Of a stretch of 64,000 bases of DNA, positions 44,106 through 53,089 are shown in pieces. The position numbers and the translations under genes are program-made. How positions within the stretch are numbered: position 1 is the first letter of the stretch; the number at the start of each line of letters is the position of its first letter. The notes below the pieces were generated by a model that searched no databases, had not been told where the DNA came from, and saw only the letters and a list, made by a program, of their open reading frames with translations. The stretch comes from Ignavibacterium sp. (lineage in GTDB: Bacteria; Bacteroidota; Ignavibacteria; Ignavibacteriales; Ignavibacteriaceae): assembly GCA_032027145.1 (NCBI GenBank), contig JAVSMP010000001.1:896903-960902 (forward strand), given 5' to 3'.

Positions 44106-44674
44106 TTTACCTCCTAGTAAAATAATTTAATTTATTTGATTGGGTTGAGAAGCCTCTATTTATGATTGTGATTAATTTGATTATCATCCGACATTAAAAA
44201 TTGTCACTAATGAACAACGAAGTATAATTAGGTTGATTTTATCCACCAGTGTTTTTTATTAAATAATCTTTGAGCCAAATATCAGCTCGCGATCCAAAAT
44301 TTGTTATGAATAAAATCATCTTTTAAGATATTTAGCCCTCTTCTAATTGATTAAGATCAGAATAAATGCTGCAAGTTTAAGATGTGATATTTATCTAAAG
44401 TGTTTTGGCTTTGGATATTAGAAATATAATTCTGTATCAATTTAATCAAATAGAAAATCCTTTTTATAAATGAAATTAAAATTATCACTATGAAAGTCAT
44501 AAAATTTATTCTTAAAGTCAATAAAAATTTCAAAAAAAATATGAATTATTTATAACTAACAAATTTATTTAAACGGGTAAGAGTTTGTAATCCATAGGAC
44601 TAATGTGAGTAAAAAAAATTTAATGTATTAAACACTTTTATAAATCACAATTAGTTATTTTAAAAATATTGTAA
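44106..44674. other. 569-bp AT-rich intergenic region
   Basis: It lies between two leftward transcription units and must contain the promoter for the DUF4397-receptor operon. I see no gene, no strong hairpin and no known regulatory RNA. Only the AGGAGGT ribosome site near 44110 is clear. Confidence 0.4.
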
Positions 44675-46216
44675 TCATAATCTTGTTAATAGTTTTAGTT
44701 CTATCCCCTGGAATGCAGGCTCAAACCGGCAAATACCGCCTATGCAGATATTACCTGCCTGCCTTGAACCAATAAGCAAACTTAAGTCTGAATGATTACT
44801 AAGTTTATATCCAAACTGTATAAAGCTCCAAAGTTTCCTGACAATTTTTCCTTCCTCGGGTTCTTTGGTCTGAATTTCGGTTACTAGTGACACGTTAAAA
44901 ACTGGTGAACGTAAATATTCAATGGCTATAACATCATCATAATATTTTTCGCTGGTAGTAAGGTTTTCGGTTTGCTGATGTTCAATTACAATTTTGATTG
45001 TATTGATATCATCAAAATAAAATTTGTTTTCAATAATTGGAGTAATGTTTTTTGTATTTGTTGAAAGCTCTTCATTATATCCCAATGCTGCTATTGTAGT
45101 AAAGGATTCATTCCAATTATGAGCAGCCTGAAAGTAAAATTCCTTTAGCTGTGTTGAAATTGGATTTGAAATATTGTTTACTCTCTGAAAATAAGAGCTT
45201 GTTGGAAGCGTTTTAGTAACGCCGTAATTTGCAGTTAAAGATGTTTCATCCGAAGGATTGAAATTCACTTCTAAAGCAAAACCATCTTCATTAGATTGAT
45301 CAAGCGGAGAAGGATGACGATTTAGTAATTGATAAGTATATTCTTTTCTTAATGAGGGCGATGTGTTGTAGAAAATTGTACCATCATAAGATGTAAATGC
45401 AAAATTGTCATAATGTTTGTACTCGCCAACAATTGAAAATGCATCGTAGTAAAAGTTTAAACTTCCATAAAACGCTTCTCCGATTTTCCACTCATTGTCA
45501 TTAAAAATCTGTGACTGAATATCTTTATTACTCTTAAATCCATATTCAGCGTAACCGTCAAAATTCCAGTAGGATGGCTGTATTCTGAATGAGCTGAGAG
45601 TAGTTCTGGCAATGGTTTCAATCTCTGGCTTGTTTGATGCGAATGTTGTACCAAGCTTTATAAAATCAAATCCATTGTAACTTAAATCTGCTGCATGCAA
45701 AATATCTTTTCTTTCGTTAACAGAGTTTGCTGCAGAACCTGTTAATGCAGAAAGCGAGAACCCCAGATAATTTGCTTTTACTTTTACACCAAGCAGATTA
45801 TTATCAATTCTGATATTTCTATCTTCATAGCTTTTTAAGATCATTCCTCTGCCGAATAATTCATAAAAGTTTCCCGCAGTTATGCTTATGCCTTTTTCAA
45901 TATCACCTATATCAACAGCAAAATATTTATAAGCAATATCCGCGTAATGTACTTTCCCTCGGCTGATGGAAGGATCGGGGTCATTTGGCTGAAAGGCTTC
46001 AAATCTAAATCCCGCACTGAAAATATTTTTATTATAATCAAGTGTAAGCCAGTTCTCAAATATTTCAATTTTATTATCAATGTTATAAGAGTATTCAAGT
46101 TGATTTGAAATTCCTAATCCATCAGGCAGCAAAAACCAGCTATCCGATTGGCTATAAAGTGTTGAAGAAAAAAATATCAATAAAATAATAATTTGATAAT
46201 AAGCAGAAGTTTTCAT
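44675..46216 (-). CDS. DUF6029-like outer membrane protein
   Basis: A 513-residue exported protein that resembles the DUF6029 family of predicted outer membrane barrels. Signal peptide MKTSAYYQIIILLIFFSSTLYSQ; then a long succession of amphipathic strands with acidic and Asn turns (ISNQLEYSYNIDNKIEIFENWLT, VDIGDIEKGISITAGNFYELFGRGM), ending FQGIELKLLTRL. No SD is seen, as often in this phylum. It is the last gene of the cluster with Omp28 and TlpA proteins but is set off by the terminator at 46251. In other Bacteroidota DUF6029 genes also sit beside Omp28 genes, as far as I recall. Confidence 0.72.
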   Translation of the reverse strand: MKTSAYYQIIILLIFFSSTLYSQSDSWFLLPDGLGISNQLEYSYNIDNKIEIFENWLTLDYNKNIFSAGFRFEAFQPNDPDPSISRGKVHYADIAYKYFAVDIGDIEKGISITAGNFYELFGRGMILKSYEDRNIRIDNNLLGVKVKANYLGFSLSALTGSAANSVNERKDILHAADLSYNGFDFIKLGTTFASNKPEIETIARTTLSSFRIQPSYWNFDGYAEYGFKSNKDIQSQIFNDNEWKIGEAFYGSLNFYYDAFSIVGEYKHYDNFAFTSYDGTIFYNTSPSLRKEYTYQLLNRHPSPLDQSNEDGFALEVNFNPSDETSLTANYGVTKTLPTSSYFQRVNNISNPISTQLKEFYFQAAHNWNESFTTIAALGYNEELSTNTKNITPIIENKFYFDDINTIKIVIEHQQTENLTTSEKYYDDVIAIEYLRSPVFNVSLVTEIQTKEPEEGKIVRKLWSFIQFGYKLSNHSDLSLLIGSRQAGNICIGGICRFEPAFQGIELKLLTRL

Positions 46217-46250
46217 TTTAATTTTGAATTAAGTTGTATGATAGGAAAAA

Positions 46251-46273
46251 TCCCTTGTATGATTTACAAGGGA
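46251..46273 (-). terminator. terminator after tlpA-like gene (leftward)
   Basis: TCCCTTGTA (46251-46259) and TACAAGGGA (46265-46273) form a 9-bp stem; on the minus strand a run of five T follows. Confidence 0.85.
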
Positions 46274-46287
46274 CTTTATTATTAAAA

Positions 46288-46794
46288 TTATTTTTCAAGT
46301 AATTCCAGCAGTAATTTTTCAACCTTTATCTCATCGCCTCTCATATAACCTAAATGCGAATATACAATATTACCATTTTTATCCAGCATAACTGTATATG
46401 GCATCTGTTGGGCATAATACTTTCTGGCTACATCACTATTTGTATCAAACAAAACTGTAAAATCATAGCCCTTTGATTTGATATAGGGTTTAACTTTTGC
46501 TACTGTCTTTTCAGTATCAGTAGAAATTGCTAATAGCTTGAATCCTTTATCCTTGTATTGAGAGTAAATTTTGTTGAACTCCGCCATTTCTTCAAGACAA
46601 GGCTTACACCACGTTGCCCAAAAACTAATAAGAATCGGACCGCTTCCGGTTTCTTTATTCAGTTCAACATACTTTCCATTCAAATCAGTAAGTTTAAAGT
46701 TAGGTGCTTTTCTACCTTTAAGATCTTCTTCGCTTTGTGCAAAAATTAAAGTTGAAACGAGAGTAATGATTAGTAATACCAATAATGATCTCAT
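46288..46794 (-). CDS. TlpA-like thiol-disulfide oxidoreductase
   Basis: A 168-residue periplasmic thioredoxin of the TlpA/ResA type. Signal peptide MRSLLVLLIITLVSTLIFAQ; AlkA-like start GRKAPNFKLTDLNGKYVEL; active site FWATWCKPCLEEM with Cys63 and Cys66; central insert LLAISTDTEKTVAKVK; cis-Pro YAQQMPYTVMLDKNG. It would keep exported Cys pairs reduced, for example in the Omp28-type proteins made upstream in the same cluster. Its ATG directly follows the TAG stop of the previous gene, so the two are translated together. Confidence 0.93.
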   Translation of the reverse strand: MRSLLVLLIITLVSTLIFAQSEEDLKGRKAPNFKLTDLNGKYVELNKETGSGPILISFWATWCKPCLEEMAEFNKIYSQYKDKGFKLLAISTDTEKTVAKVKPYIKSKGYDFTVLFDTNSDVARKYYAQQMPYTVMLDKNGNIVYSHLGYMRGDEIKVEKLLLELLEK

Positions 46795-47529
46795 CTATTT
46801 CTCCAGTATCATTTTTTTTGTTTGAACAAAACCATTTGCATTGATTTTATAGAAATAAATTCCGCTGCTTAATTTTGATGCATTGAAATCTACGCTATAA
46901 GTACCAACCGGTTTAAATTCGTTAACAAGCGCTGCAACTTTACTGCCAAGAATATTGTAAACAGATATTTCAACATTTCCGGCTTTAGCAATTCCATAGT
47001 TTATTTTTGTTGATGGATTAAAAGGGTTGGGATAATTTTGCTCAATAAAAAACTTTTTTACAGTAACAATTTCATCTTCAACAGATACAGGCATTGTTGT
47101 AGCTGTAAAATCAAGTGTTATTCTGTCGCTCGGATTCCTGAAAGTACCAACCTGAACCTGAACATTAGCCGTTCCGTTGTTATTGAGTGCCCAAACGTGG
47201 AGTGAGGTAATTAAAGTATCTCCGGGTCCTAAAGGATCAACAAAAAAATCCGGAGTAGTTGCAACGCTGTCGGTAAAAGGAGAAAAACAATTTATTCCAA
47301 AACATAAAGATGATTGCCAATCAGCCGGTAAGTTGTTGATTGTTCTTACTTCAAAAACAGTCTGCTGAAATGATGAAACATTTATTACTTCAAAATCAAA
47401 AACCATTTCTGAGCCAAGTGTGCTGTCAATAAATGTTCTGTGAACCACTACCTGAATATCCTGCGGGCTTGCTGTTTGTATTATCAAAACAGATAAGAAA
47501 AAAATCAAACTAAAAAATTTCTTCATCAT
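46795..47529 (-). CDS. small T9SS-sorted secreted protein
   Basis: A 244-residue protein with signal peptide (to about residue 22) and a single beta-sandwich domain (IQVVVHRTFIDSTLGSEMVFDFEVINVSS) before a complete T9SS type A sorting domain: QNYPNPFNPSTKINYGI, VEISVYNILGSKVAALVNE and FDASK-like LSSGIYFYKI ending KKMILEK. It contains two Cys in the motif SLCFGINCF (C..x4..C) which could be a TlpA substrate. Directly coupled to the TlpA gene. The surface role is unknown. Confidence 0.82.
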   Translation of the reverse strand: MMKKFFSLIFFLSVLIIQTASPQDIQVVVHRTFIDSTLGSEMVFDFEVINVSSFQQTVFEVRTINNLPADWQSSLCFGINCFSPFTDSVATTPDFFVDPLGPGDTLITSLHVWALNNNGTANVQVQVGTFRNPSDRITLDFTATTMPVSVEDEIVTVKKFFIEQNYPNPFNPSTKINYGIAKAGNVEISVYNILGSKVAALVNEFKPVGTYSVDFNASKLSSGIYFYKINANGFVQTKKMILEK

Positions 47530-47575
47530 ATATCCTGCATTTATTAAATATTAAATCCTTGTAAAATTTATTAAG

Positions 47576-47602
47576 TGGAAGGAATCAGAAAGATTCCTTC
47601 CA
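47576..47602 (-). terminator. hairpin after the large Omp28-type gene (leftward)
   Basis: TGGAAGGAATC (47576-47586) and GATTCCTTCCA (47592-47602) form an 11-bp stem with a five-base loop. No clean T-run follows on the minus strand, so it may only partly stop transcription inside the cluster. Confidence 0.65.
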
Positions 47603-47615
47603 AATTAATTTAGTC

Positions 47616-49691
47616 CTACTTTAAAATACTCATCTTTTTAATCTGAGAAAAACTATTTGTCGTCATTTTATAGAAGTAAACTCCGGAGGTTAAACCTGCG
47701 GCGTTAAATTCTACTTCATAATTTCCGGGCTGCTTAACTTCGTTAACAATAGTTGCAACTTTTTGACCTGTTAAATCATAAATCACAATTGAAACCAATC
47801 CGCTTTGCGGGACAGAATAATTTATTTTTGTCGAAGGGTTAAACGGATTTGGATAATTCTGACCAAGTGCAAAATCTACTGGAGTTTCCAAAACAACAGA
47901 AACAACATCACTATACTCTATACTGCCATTGTAATCAACTTGTTTTAATCTGTAATAAATTTTCTCTGTTCCTTTCAAGTCAATATTATCAGTAAAAGAA
48001 TATGATTTAGATTCAGTTGTTGTACCGTTTCCTTTTACAAATCCTATAGAAATAAAGTTTTCTCCATTATAAGATCTTTCAACCTCAAATCCGAGATTGT
48101 TAATTTCTGTTGCTGTTGTCCAGTTAAGTGTTACCTTTCCAACAGAAGCTGCTGCAGTAAATGAAGTCAATTCCACCGGTAATGGAGCTAATTCATTCAA
48201 GGCGATTTTTGTCCCTTGCAGAATTTCTTTGTCATTTAGATTTTGAATAAAAGAAACCAGCTCGCAATTTTCTGCAACCCAGCTTGCATTGCGGGTAAAG
48301 TTCAAATTAATATCAACAACATTGCCAGATGAAAAGTCCAAAGCTGTTCCAAGTTGATCTGGTACCATAAGACGCTCAGCATTGTTTATCTTTGTCTGAT
48401 TAAACCAGTTAAACGAAATATCTGATTCAGTTAAAGCAAGATGCAAAACCAGATTATTGTAAGAAGAAGGAATGGATGCAGTTTTAGTAACTCGTATTGT
48501 TAATGAATAATCAAGTTGATTATTTTGCCCGAAAATTTCAATCTCAAAAGCCGAGTTTTTATTCTTTCTGTTCTCATACATAGGAAGATAAACAGGATAC
48601 AAACTGGTGGTGCCGCTTCCGCCTACATAGTAATTAACACCATCAAACACTGCTGTTGGATAACCGGAAATTCCGTAGTAACTGTTTCTTGCATTAGAAT
48701 AATTGTTAGTAAATGAATCTCCGTTATGATATTTAATTACCCCAACCATTTTTCCATTATCAAGAAGATCGTGTGCGCCCATTGATGCTCCAGGGCAAAA
48801 CTGACACCAGGTACCCGTAGCAATTTCCAGAATTACCATATCTCTGACTGTTGTGTATGTATCAAATGATTCTGTTCTCGAATCATTAGTTGGATCCATA
48901 TCTCCTGAAAGATTTGTTGTAACCGTTATTTCGTATAGTTCATTTGCCAAGGCAGGTGTAAAATCAGCAAATGAAACTGTTTGCTCTTGACCAGCAGTTA
49001 ATGTTACGTTAGAGCAGTCTTGTGTATATATGCTTGTTCCGTTAACTTTGATTACACAAGTTGCATTGAATGTTTCCGAGTTCAATCCAAAATTTTTTAA
49101 GATAGCTTGCGGTGTAAATGGAATTCCTGCGCTGTATTCTGGATCAACAATAATATCTTTAACCATTGCATCATGTGCAAACGGGATAAAGAGTTTGATA
49201 TCATCAATATACCAGTAATTTATGTTATAAGAGTTTCCTGAAAAAAACATACACACCTGAAAGTTTGATGAACCAACATCAGGATTTGTAATAGTTATAA
49301 TTTGCTCTTCCTGCATACTGCCTGTAGGATTAACCTTTGACCATACAACATTCCAGGTTCCATTGTTGGATCTGGTAGCAGCACCAACAGTATAAGAACC
49401 GCCATAATGATCAATTGAATGTTTGAACTGTAAAGTAACAGTTGTTTGTCCGGTAAGATCAACCGAAGGAGAAATAAAACGGCTGATGCCATTAAAGGTT
49501 GGTGAATAATTAAATCTTAATTCAGGAGCTGTTCCCCCTGCATTTGCACTATTAGTAGCTGTCCAATTAGCCGCCTGTGCATCGATTGTCCATCCAGCCG
49601 GCGGAAAAGAGCCAGTAAATGTAACATTTAGTAAAGTCTGAGCACTTACTAAGAAAGAAAGTAAGAACACGAAAGTAAATATTTTTCGCAT
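47616..49691 (-). CDS. Omp28-type protein with T9SS sorting domain
   Basis: A 691-residue secreted protein of several modules. Order: signal peptide (to about 18); a jelly-roll/MAM-like adhesion module (FPPAGWTIDAQAANWTATNSA ... NYWYIDDIKLF, about 20-170); a CARDB-like stretch (about 171-280); an Omp28-like domain with CxxC at C296 and C299 (ATGTWCQFC) and a Pro loop GISGYPTAVFDG; an Fn3-like segment (ELTSFTAAASVGKVTLNW); and a T9SS type A sorting domain (QNYPNPFNPSTKINYSV to the end). The CxxC plus Pro loop indicates a thioredoxin-like fold on the cell surface. Upstream SD AGGGGATAAT. Confidence 0.85.
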   Translation of the reverse strand: MRKIFTFVFLLSFLVSAQTLLNVTFTGSFPPAGWTIDAQAANWTATNSANAGGTAPELRFNYSPTFNGISRFISPSVDLTGQTTVTLQFKHSIDHYGGSYTVGAATRSNNGTWNVVWSKVNPTGSMQEEQIITITNPDVGSSNFQVCMFFSGNSYNINYWYIDDIKLFIPFAHDAMVKDIIVDPEYSAGIPFTPQAILKNFGLNSETFNATCVIKVNGTSIYTQDCSNVTLTAGQEQTVSFADFTPALANELYEITVTTNLSGDMDPTNDSRTESFDTYTTVRDMVILEIATGTWCQFCPGASMGAHDLLDNGKMVGVIKYHNGDSFTNNYSNARNSYYGISGYPTAVFDGVNYYVGGSGTTSLYPVYLPMYENRKNKNSAFEIEIFGQNNQLDYSLTIRVTKTASIPSSYNNLVLHLALTESDISFNWFNQTKINNAERLMVPDQLGTALDFSSGNVVDINLNFTRNASWVAENCELVSFIQNLNDKEILQGTKIALNELAPLPVELTSFTAAASVGKVTLNWTTATEINNLGFEVERSYNGENFISIGFVKGNGTTTESKSYSFTDNIDLKGTEKIYYRLKQVDYNGSIEYSDVVSVVLETPVDFALGQNYPNPFNPSTKINYSVPQSGLVSIVIYDLTGQKVATIVNEVKQPGNYEVEFNAAGLTSGVYFYKMTTNSFSQIKKMSILK

Positions 49692-49819
49692 ATTATCCCC
49701 TGTGGATAAGTAAAAAAATAAAGTTAATTAATTTTAAGAAGCCAAAAAATTTTAATTCAATATATCCAGATAAAAAGTTTATTGTTTTGACCATTAAGAG
49801 TATTATAAAATTGAGTAAA

Positions 49820-49859
49820 GCCCGCTTTCTGTTTAGATAAAAGCTAAGCAAAAGCGGGC
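49820..49859 (-). terminator. terminator after the 680-residue Omp28-type gene (leftward)
   Basis: GCCCGCTTT (49820-49828) and AAAGCGGGC (49851-49859) form the stem; TTTAG/CTAAG pairing extends it inwards. A TTTA stretch follows on the minus strand. It ends 10 bases from the stop codon. Confidence 0.8.
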
Positions 49860-49869
49860 ATAATGATTG

Positions 49870-51912
49870 TTACTTAAGCAGTAGCATTTTTCTTGTTTGT
49901 ACCAGTCCGCTTGACTGAAGTTTATACAAATAAACTCCTGAAGAGAGCTTAGATGCATCAAAACTAACTTCATAAGTGCCGCCAGGTTTCTCTTCATTGA
50001 TCAGTGTAATTATTTCATTTCCAAGAATATCATAAACCTTTAAAGTTGTTAAGGATTTTTCGCTTAAAGTAAAAGCAATTTTCGTTGATGGGTTAAATGG
50101 ATTTGGATAATTCTGTTTCAGATCAAACACTAAAGGCAGGCTGCCTTGGTCTTCAATTCCCACAACATTTTCTGAGAGCCAATTCAAGCATCGTGATGCA
50201 AGAGTATCTTTGATTGCTTGTTCATTTATTTGTTCAAAACCTGCAACCATATAAATTACTCTGTAATTATCTGCGATTGCTCTGATACCGGCAATATCTG
50301 GTCCGTTAAAATATTGTAAGAAAGTTATTGCACTTGAATCTCTTGGACTAATTTTATCCAGCGATCTTGGATAAACAGCGTTGGCAATAATTTGAATTCC
50401 ATTAGAAATAATATCACCCGGTATGCCTTTAATAATAAACAGGTTGGAAACATCAGCTACATAATTAGCATGTAAATAGTTATGATAGAAATCCTGTGCA
50501 AACTGACTGCTGCCGGAAGTTCCAAATATATCAGCGCCAAGATTTTGACCTGTAATTAATAGATTACCGCCGGCATCCAGGTAATCCTCTAATTTTGAAA
50601 CTTCATTTTCAAAGAAAGCACGCTTAGCGTTACTGCTCTGCCAAACCAAAATTCCAAAATTGGATAGATCAACACCTGCTGGTTCCAATGCATTTCTGGA
50701 AACCAATCCGTATGTTCCATCAAAAACATTTTCTATTGAAGTGGTAACATCTGAGCCGAATGCAATATCTCCAGCTCTGATAACAAGAACATCTATTCCG
50801 CTGGTGGTTACAAAATTAAAACCAGTTTCTCTAGACATACCCGGATTATTCTTTGATTCAAACTCAACTGATATTTTACCATAGCCATCAGTACCTTGCG
50901 GGTTAACAACAACCTGTATTACTGCAGAATCACCAGGAATAACCTGAATCGAATCGAGTGTTCCAAAGGGAAAGGTTCCATTTGCGGTTGTAAATTCACC
51001 AGTCCAGTCGCCGGGTGCAGTAAGTGAACAGCTAATGTTATAAACATCCTGCTTCATTCCAACATTTTTAACCACTGAACTAAATGTTACCGGTGTATTA
51101 TTATCAGCAATAATATCTGGGCTTTGCGGATTTATCTGTGCAACATAGTCTGGAGTAAATTCCAGCATTTCAGATTGATAGATATATTTATTGGTTTCAT
51201 TTTGTATAAATGCAACTATCCTTAAACTATCCATATTTACTGCCTGTAGAAAAGCAGTGGTTGGCACATATTGTAGAATATATTCAACAGAATCACCGGG
51301 AGCGGGAATTGTTATTGTTGTTCCGTTTGCATCCGGAAGCATCTTTCTTGTAACACTGGAAAAATGCATTTCACCGTTTGTGCCCGGAGCAGTTTGGAAA
51401 TAAACCATCTTTTCTGTAATGCCGACTTTAAGTTTTGTTGTAGTGAAAGTGGTATGGTCATTTGGGTCACGCAGTATTCTGACTCCAACTTCAATTAAGT
51501 TATCTGATAATGCCCTTTGCATCAAAACTATTTTAAACGGTGAAATTTCTGAGTTTCCGCTATTTACGGCATTCATCGTTGCTGTACTAGTGCTGGTAGA
51601 AACTCTTGTTCCGTTTACTATAATATCCGGAACGCCATTAACACTATAATAATTTGTTCTTATGGTATTGTCAGATTGATTTAATAGATACATAGGGTCA
51701 TTAGGACCGGGCCACCAAACATGATAAATAATGTGTGATATAGTTTGTGACTGAATTAAATTTGCAACAGTGTTATTATACCATGAATTGTTAACAACTG
51801 CACAAGGTCCGCAAGACGCATTAGTAAATCTTTCAACAATTGATTTTCTATCGTAAGAATAACTGCTGAAAGCAAAACCCAATAGCAAAAGTATCAGTAA
51901 TATTCTTTTCAT
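49870..51912 (-). CDS. Omp28-type protein with T9SS sorting domain
   Basis: A 680-residue secreted protein. The signal peptide (SSYSY) is followed at once by an Omp28-like domain: VERFTNASCGPCAVVN (C34, C37) with a Pro loop VNGVPDIIVNG. A CARDB-like region (AQINPQSPDIIADNNTPVTF) and a ThuA-like/PEGA-free glutamine-amidotransferase-like region (LVWQSSNAKRAFFENEVSKLEDYLDAGGNLLITGQNLG, about 400-570) come next, then a T9SS type A sorting domain (QNYPNPFNPSTKIAFTL ... SSGVYLYKLQ). The Gly-rich LLITGQN turn resembles ThuA-like folds but no catalytic Cys is visible. Good SD, AAAGGAG. Confidence 0.83.
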   Translation of the reverse strand: MKRILLILLLLGFAFSSYSYDRKSIVERFTNASCGPCAVVNNSWYNNTVANLIQSQTISHIIYHVWWPGPNDPMYLLNQSDNTIRTNYYSVNGVPDIIVNGTRVSTSTSTATMNAVNSGNSEISPFKIVLMQRALSDNLIEVGVRILRDPNDHTTFTTTKLKVGITEKMVYFQTAPGTNGEMHFSSVTRKMLPDANGTTITIPAPGDSVEYILQYVPTTAFLQAVNMDSLRIVAFIQNETNKYIYQSEMLEFTPDYVAQINPQSPDIIADNNTPVTFSSVVKNVGMKQDVYNISCSLTAPGDWTGEFTTANGTFPFGTLDSIQVIPGDSAVIQVVVNPQGTDGYGKISVEFESKNNPGMSRETGFNFVTTSGIDVLVIRAGDIAFGSDVTTSIENVFDGTYGLVSRNALEPAGVDLSNFGILVWQSSNAKRAFFENEVSKLEDYLDAGGNLLITGQNLGADIFGTSGSSQFAQDFYHNYLHANYVADVSNLFIIKGIPGDIISNGIQIIANAVYPRSLDKISPRDSSAITFLQYFNGPDIAGIRAIADNYRVIYMVAGFEQINEQAIKDTLASRCLNWLSENVVGIEDQGSLPLVFDLKQNYPNPFNPSTKIAFTLSEKSLTTLKVYDILGNEIITLINEEKPGGTYEVSFDASKLSSGVYLYKLQSSGLVQTRKMLLLK

Positions 51913-51947
51913 AATTATCTCCTTTATATTGTTTGTTCATATCTTGA

Positions 51948-52931
51948 TTAAAACGTTGAGCCCGCCTGATAAATTTCTTTGGTTTCTTTATTCTGTATAA
52001 ATACTACTGTGTTAAGATTGCTTTGAATCCAGTTCTGATTAATTGCTATCTGCCTTTGGAAAGTATATGTGCCTGTCTGGTTTATTGATGCAAGAGATTC
52101 GCCTTGATTATCGGGAAGCATTTTTCTCATAACATCATAAAATTTGGTTTCGCCGTTCGATCCGGGCGGAGTTGCAAATTCTATATTTGTCTCTGTTACT
52201 ACAGTGTGTAAAACAAGTTTTGAAAAATCCAGATTTGTTAAATCTTTTACTTCAACAGAAATTTCTATTATAAAATTATTTGCATTAATATTTGATTGAA
52301 CAGTAATCCTGAATTGAGGGATCTTTGCCAACTCGCTTATCACTTTTGCTTTTACATCATTAGAATCAGATGGTATCGGTTTTAGCTTTCCGTTTACAAC
52401 GTTTGTTGGTGCTAAGATAATTGAGTAATAGCCCATTCTTGAATTACAATCCGGACCATTAGCCAGATAAAACGGATCGACAGGCGAAGGGAAGTTTGTT
52501 GGAAATTTTACAGCGACAAGTTTACTTCTTCCGAAAGAATGATTTGTTAACTGCTCAAGTATTTTATTACTCGTTACACAAGGCACACAGCTTACATTTG
52601 CAAAATCTTCAATCAACACTACTTTATCAGCCGCATAAAGATTAAAGTTCATCTCAACAGTGCCGTTCTTAATAACATTCACATTCTGTTTTGTTATATC
52701 ATACGCATCTTTTCTTAATTCTATTGTATGATTTCCAACTGTTGTTTTAATGGTATCCGGAGTTACCTTTCCTGTATTATTACCATCTAGGAATATTTGA
52801 GCATCACCAACATTTGAGAGAATCTTTATTGTCCCATATTCATTTATTACAACAGCGGGGGTTGTTGGGGGATTTGTCTGACAATTAAAAAGCAGTAAAG
52901 AAACAACAATTATTAACAATAAATTTTTCAT
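51948..52931 (-). CDS. PEGA-Omp28 fusion lipoprotein
   Basis: A 327-residue lipoprotein (MKNLLLIIVVSLLLFNC, Cys17). A Pro/Thr linker leads to a PEGA domain (GTIKILSNVGDAQIFLDGNNTGKVTPDTI ... HTIELRKDAYD, about 33-100), a module that binds surface polymers. The rest is an Omp28-like domain with CxxC at C115 and C118 (ANVSCVPCVTSNK) and a Pro loop LAPTNVVNG, ending in the region shared with the next gene (FATPPGSNGETKFYDVMRKMLPD). That block also occurs in the 680-residue protein, FQTAPGTNGEMHFSSVTRKMLPD. So the two proteins are related. It has no sorting domain and is anchored by lipid instead. It is the first gene of the cluster. Confidence 0.86.
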   Translation of the reverse strand: MKNLLLIIVVSLLLFNCQTNPPTTPAVVINEYGTIKILSNVGDAQIFLDGNNTGKVTPDTIKTTVGNHTIELRKDAYDITKQNVNVIKNGTVEMNFNLYAADKVVLIEDFANVSCVPCVTSNKILEQLTNHSFGRSKLVAVKFPTNFPSPVDPFYLANGPDCNSRMGYYSIILAPTNVVNGKLKPIPSDSNDVKAKVISELAKIPQFRITVQSNINANNFIIEISVEVKDLTNLDFSKLVLHTVVTETNIEFATPPGSNGETKFYDVMRKMLPDNQGESLASINQTGTYTFQRQIAINQNWIQSNLNTVVFIQNKETKEIYQAGSTF

Positions 52932-53089
52932 AAATAGTTAAGCTTAGTAAATCTCTGACTGTTTTATATTTAGCAAATATAAAACTTAAGTTTTGTCTTA
53001 AAAATTGGAATTGATACAGTCATTTTCAAGATTTTTTTTACAAATATTTATTTTGAGAATGATAGAAATGACGCATTTTCAAACAATTC

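Noticed and set aside
49870-51912. A catalytic glutamine amidotransferase domain in the 680-residue Omp28-type protein
   Set aside because: The LLITGQN turn resembles the ThuA-like fold, but no nucleophile Cys or His/Glu pair can be identified, so no enzyme activity is claimed.
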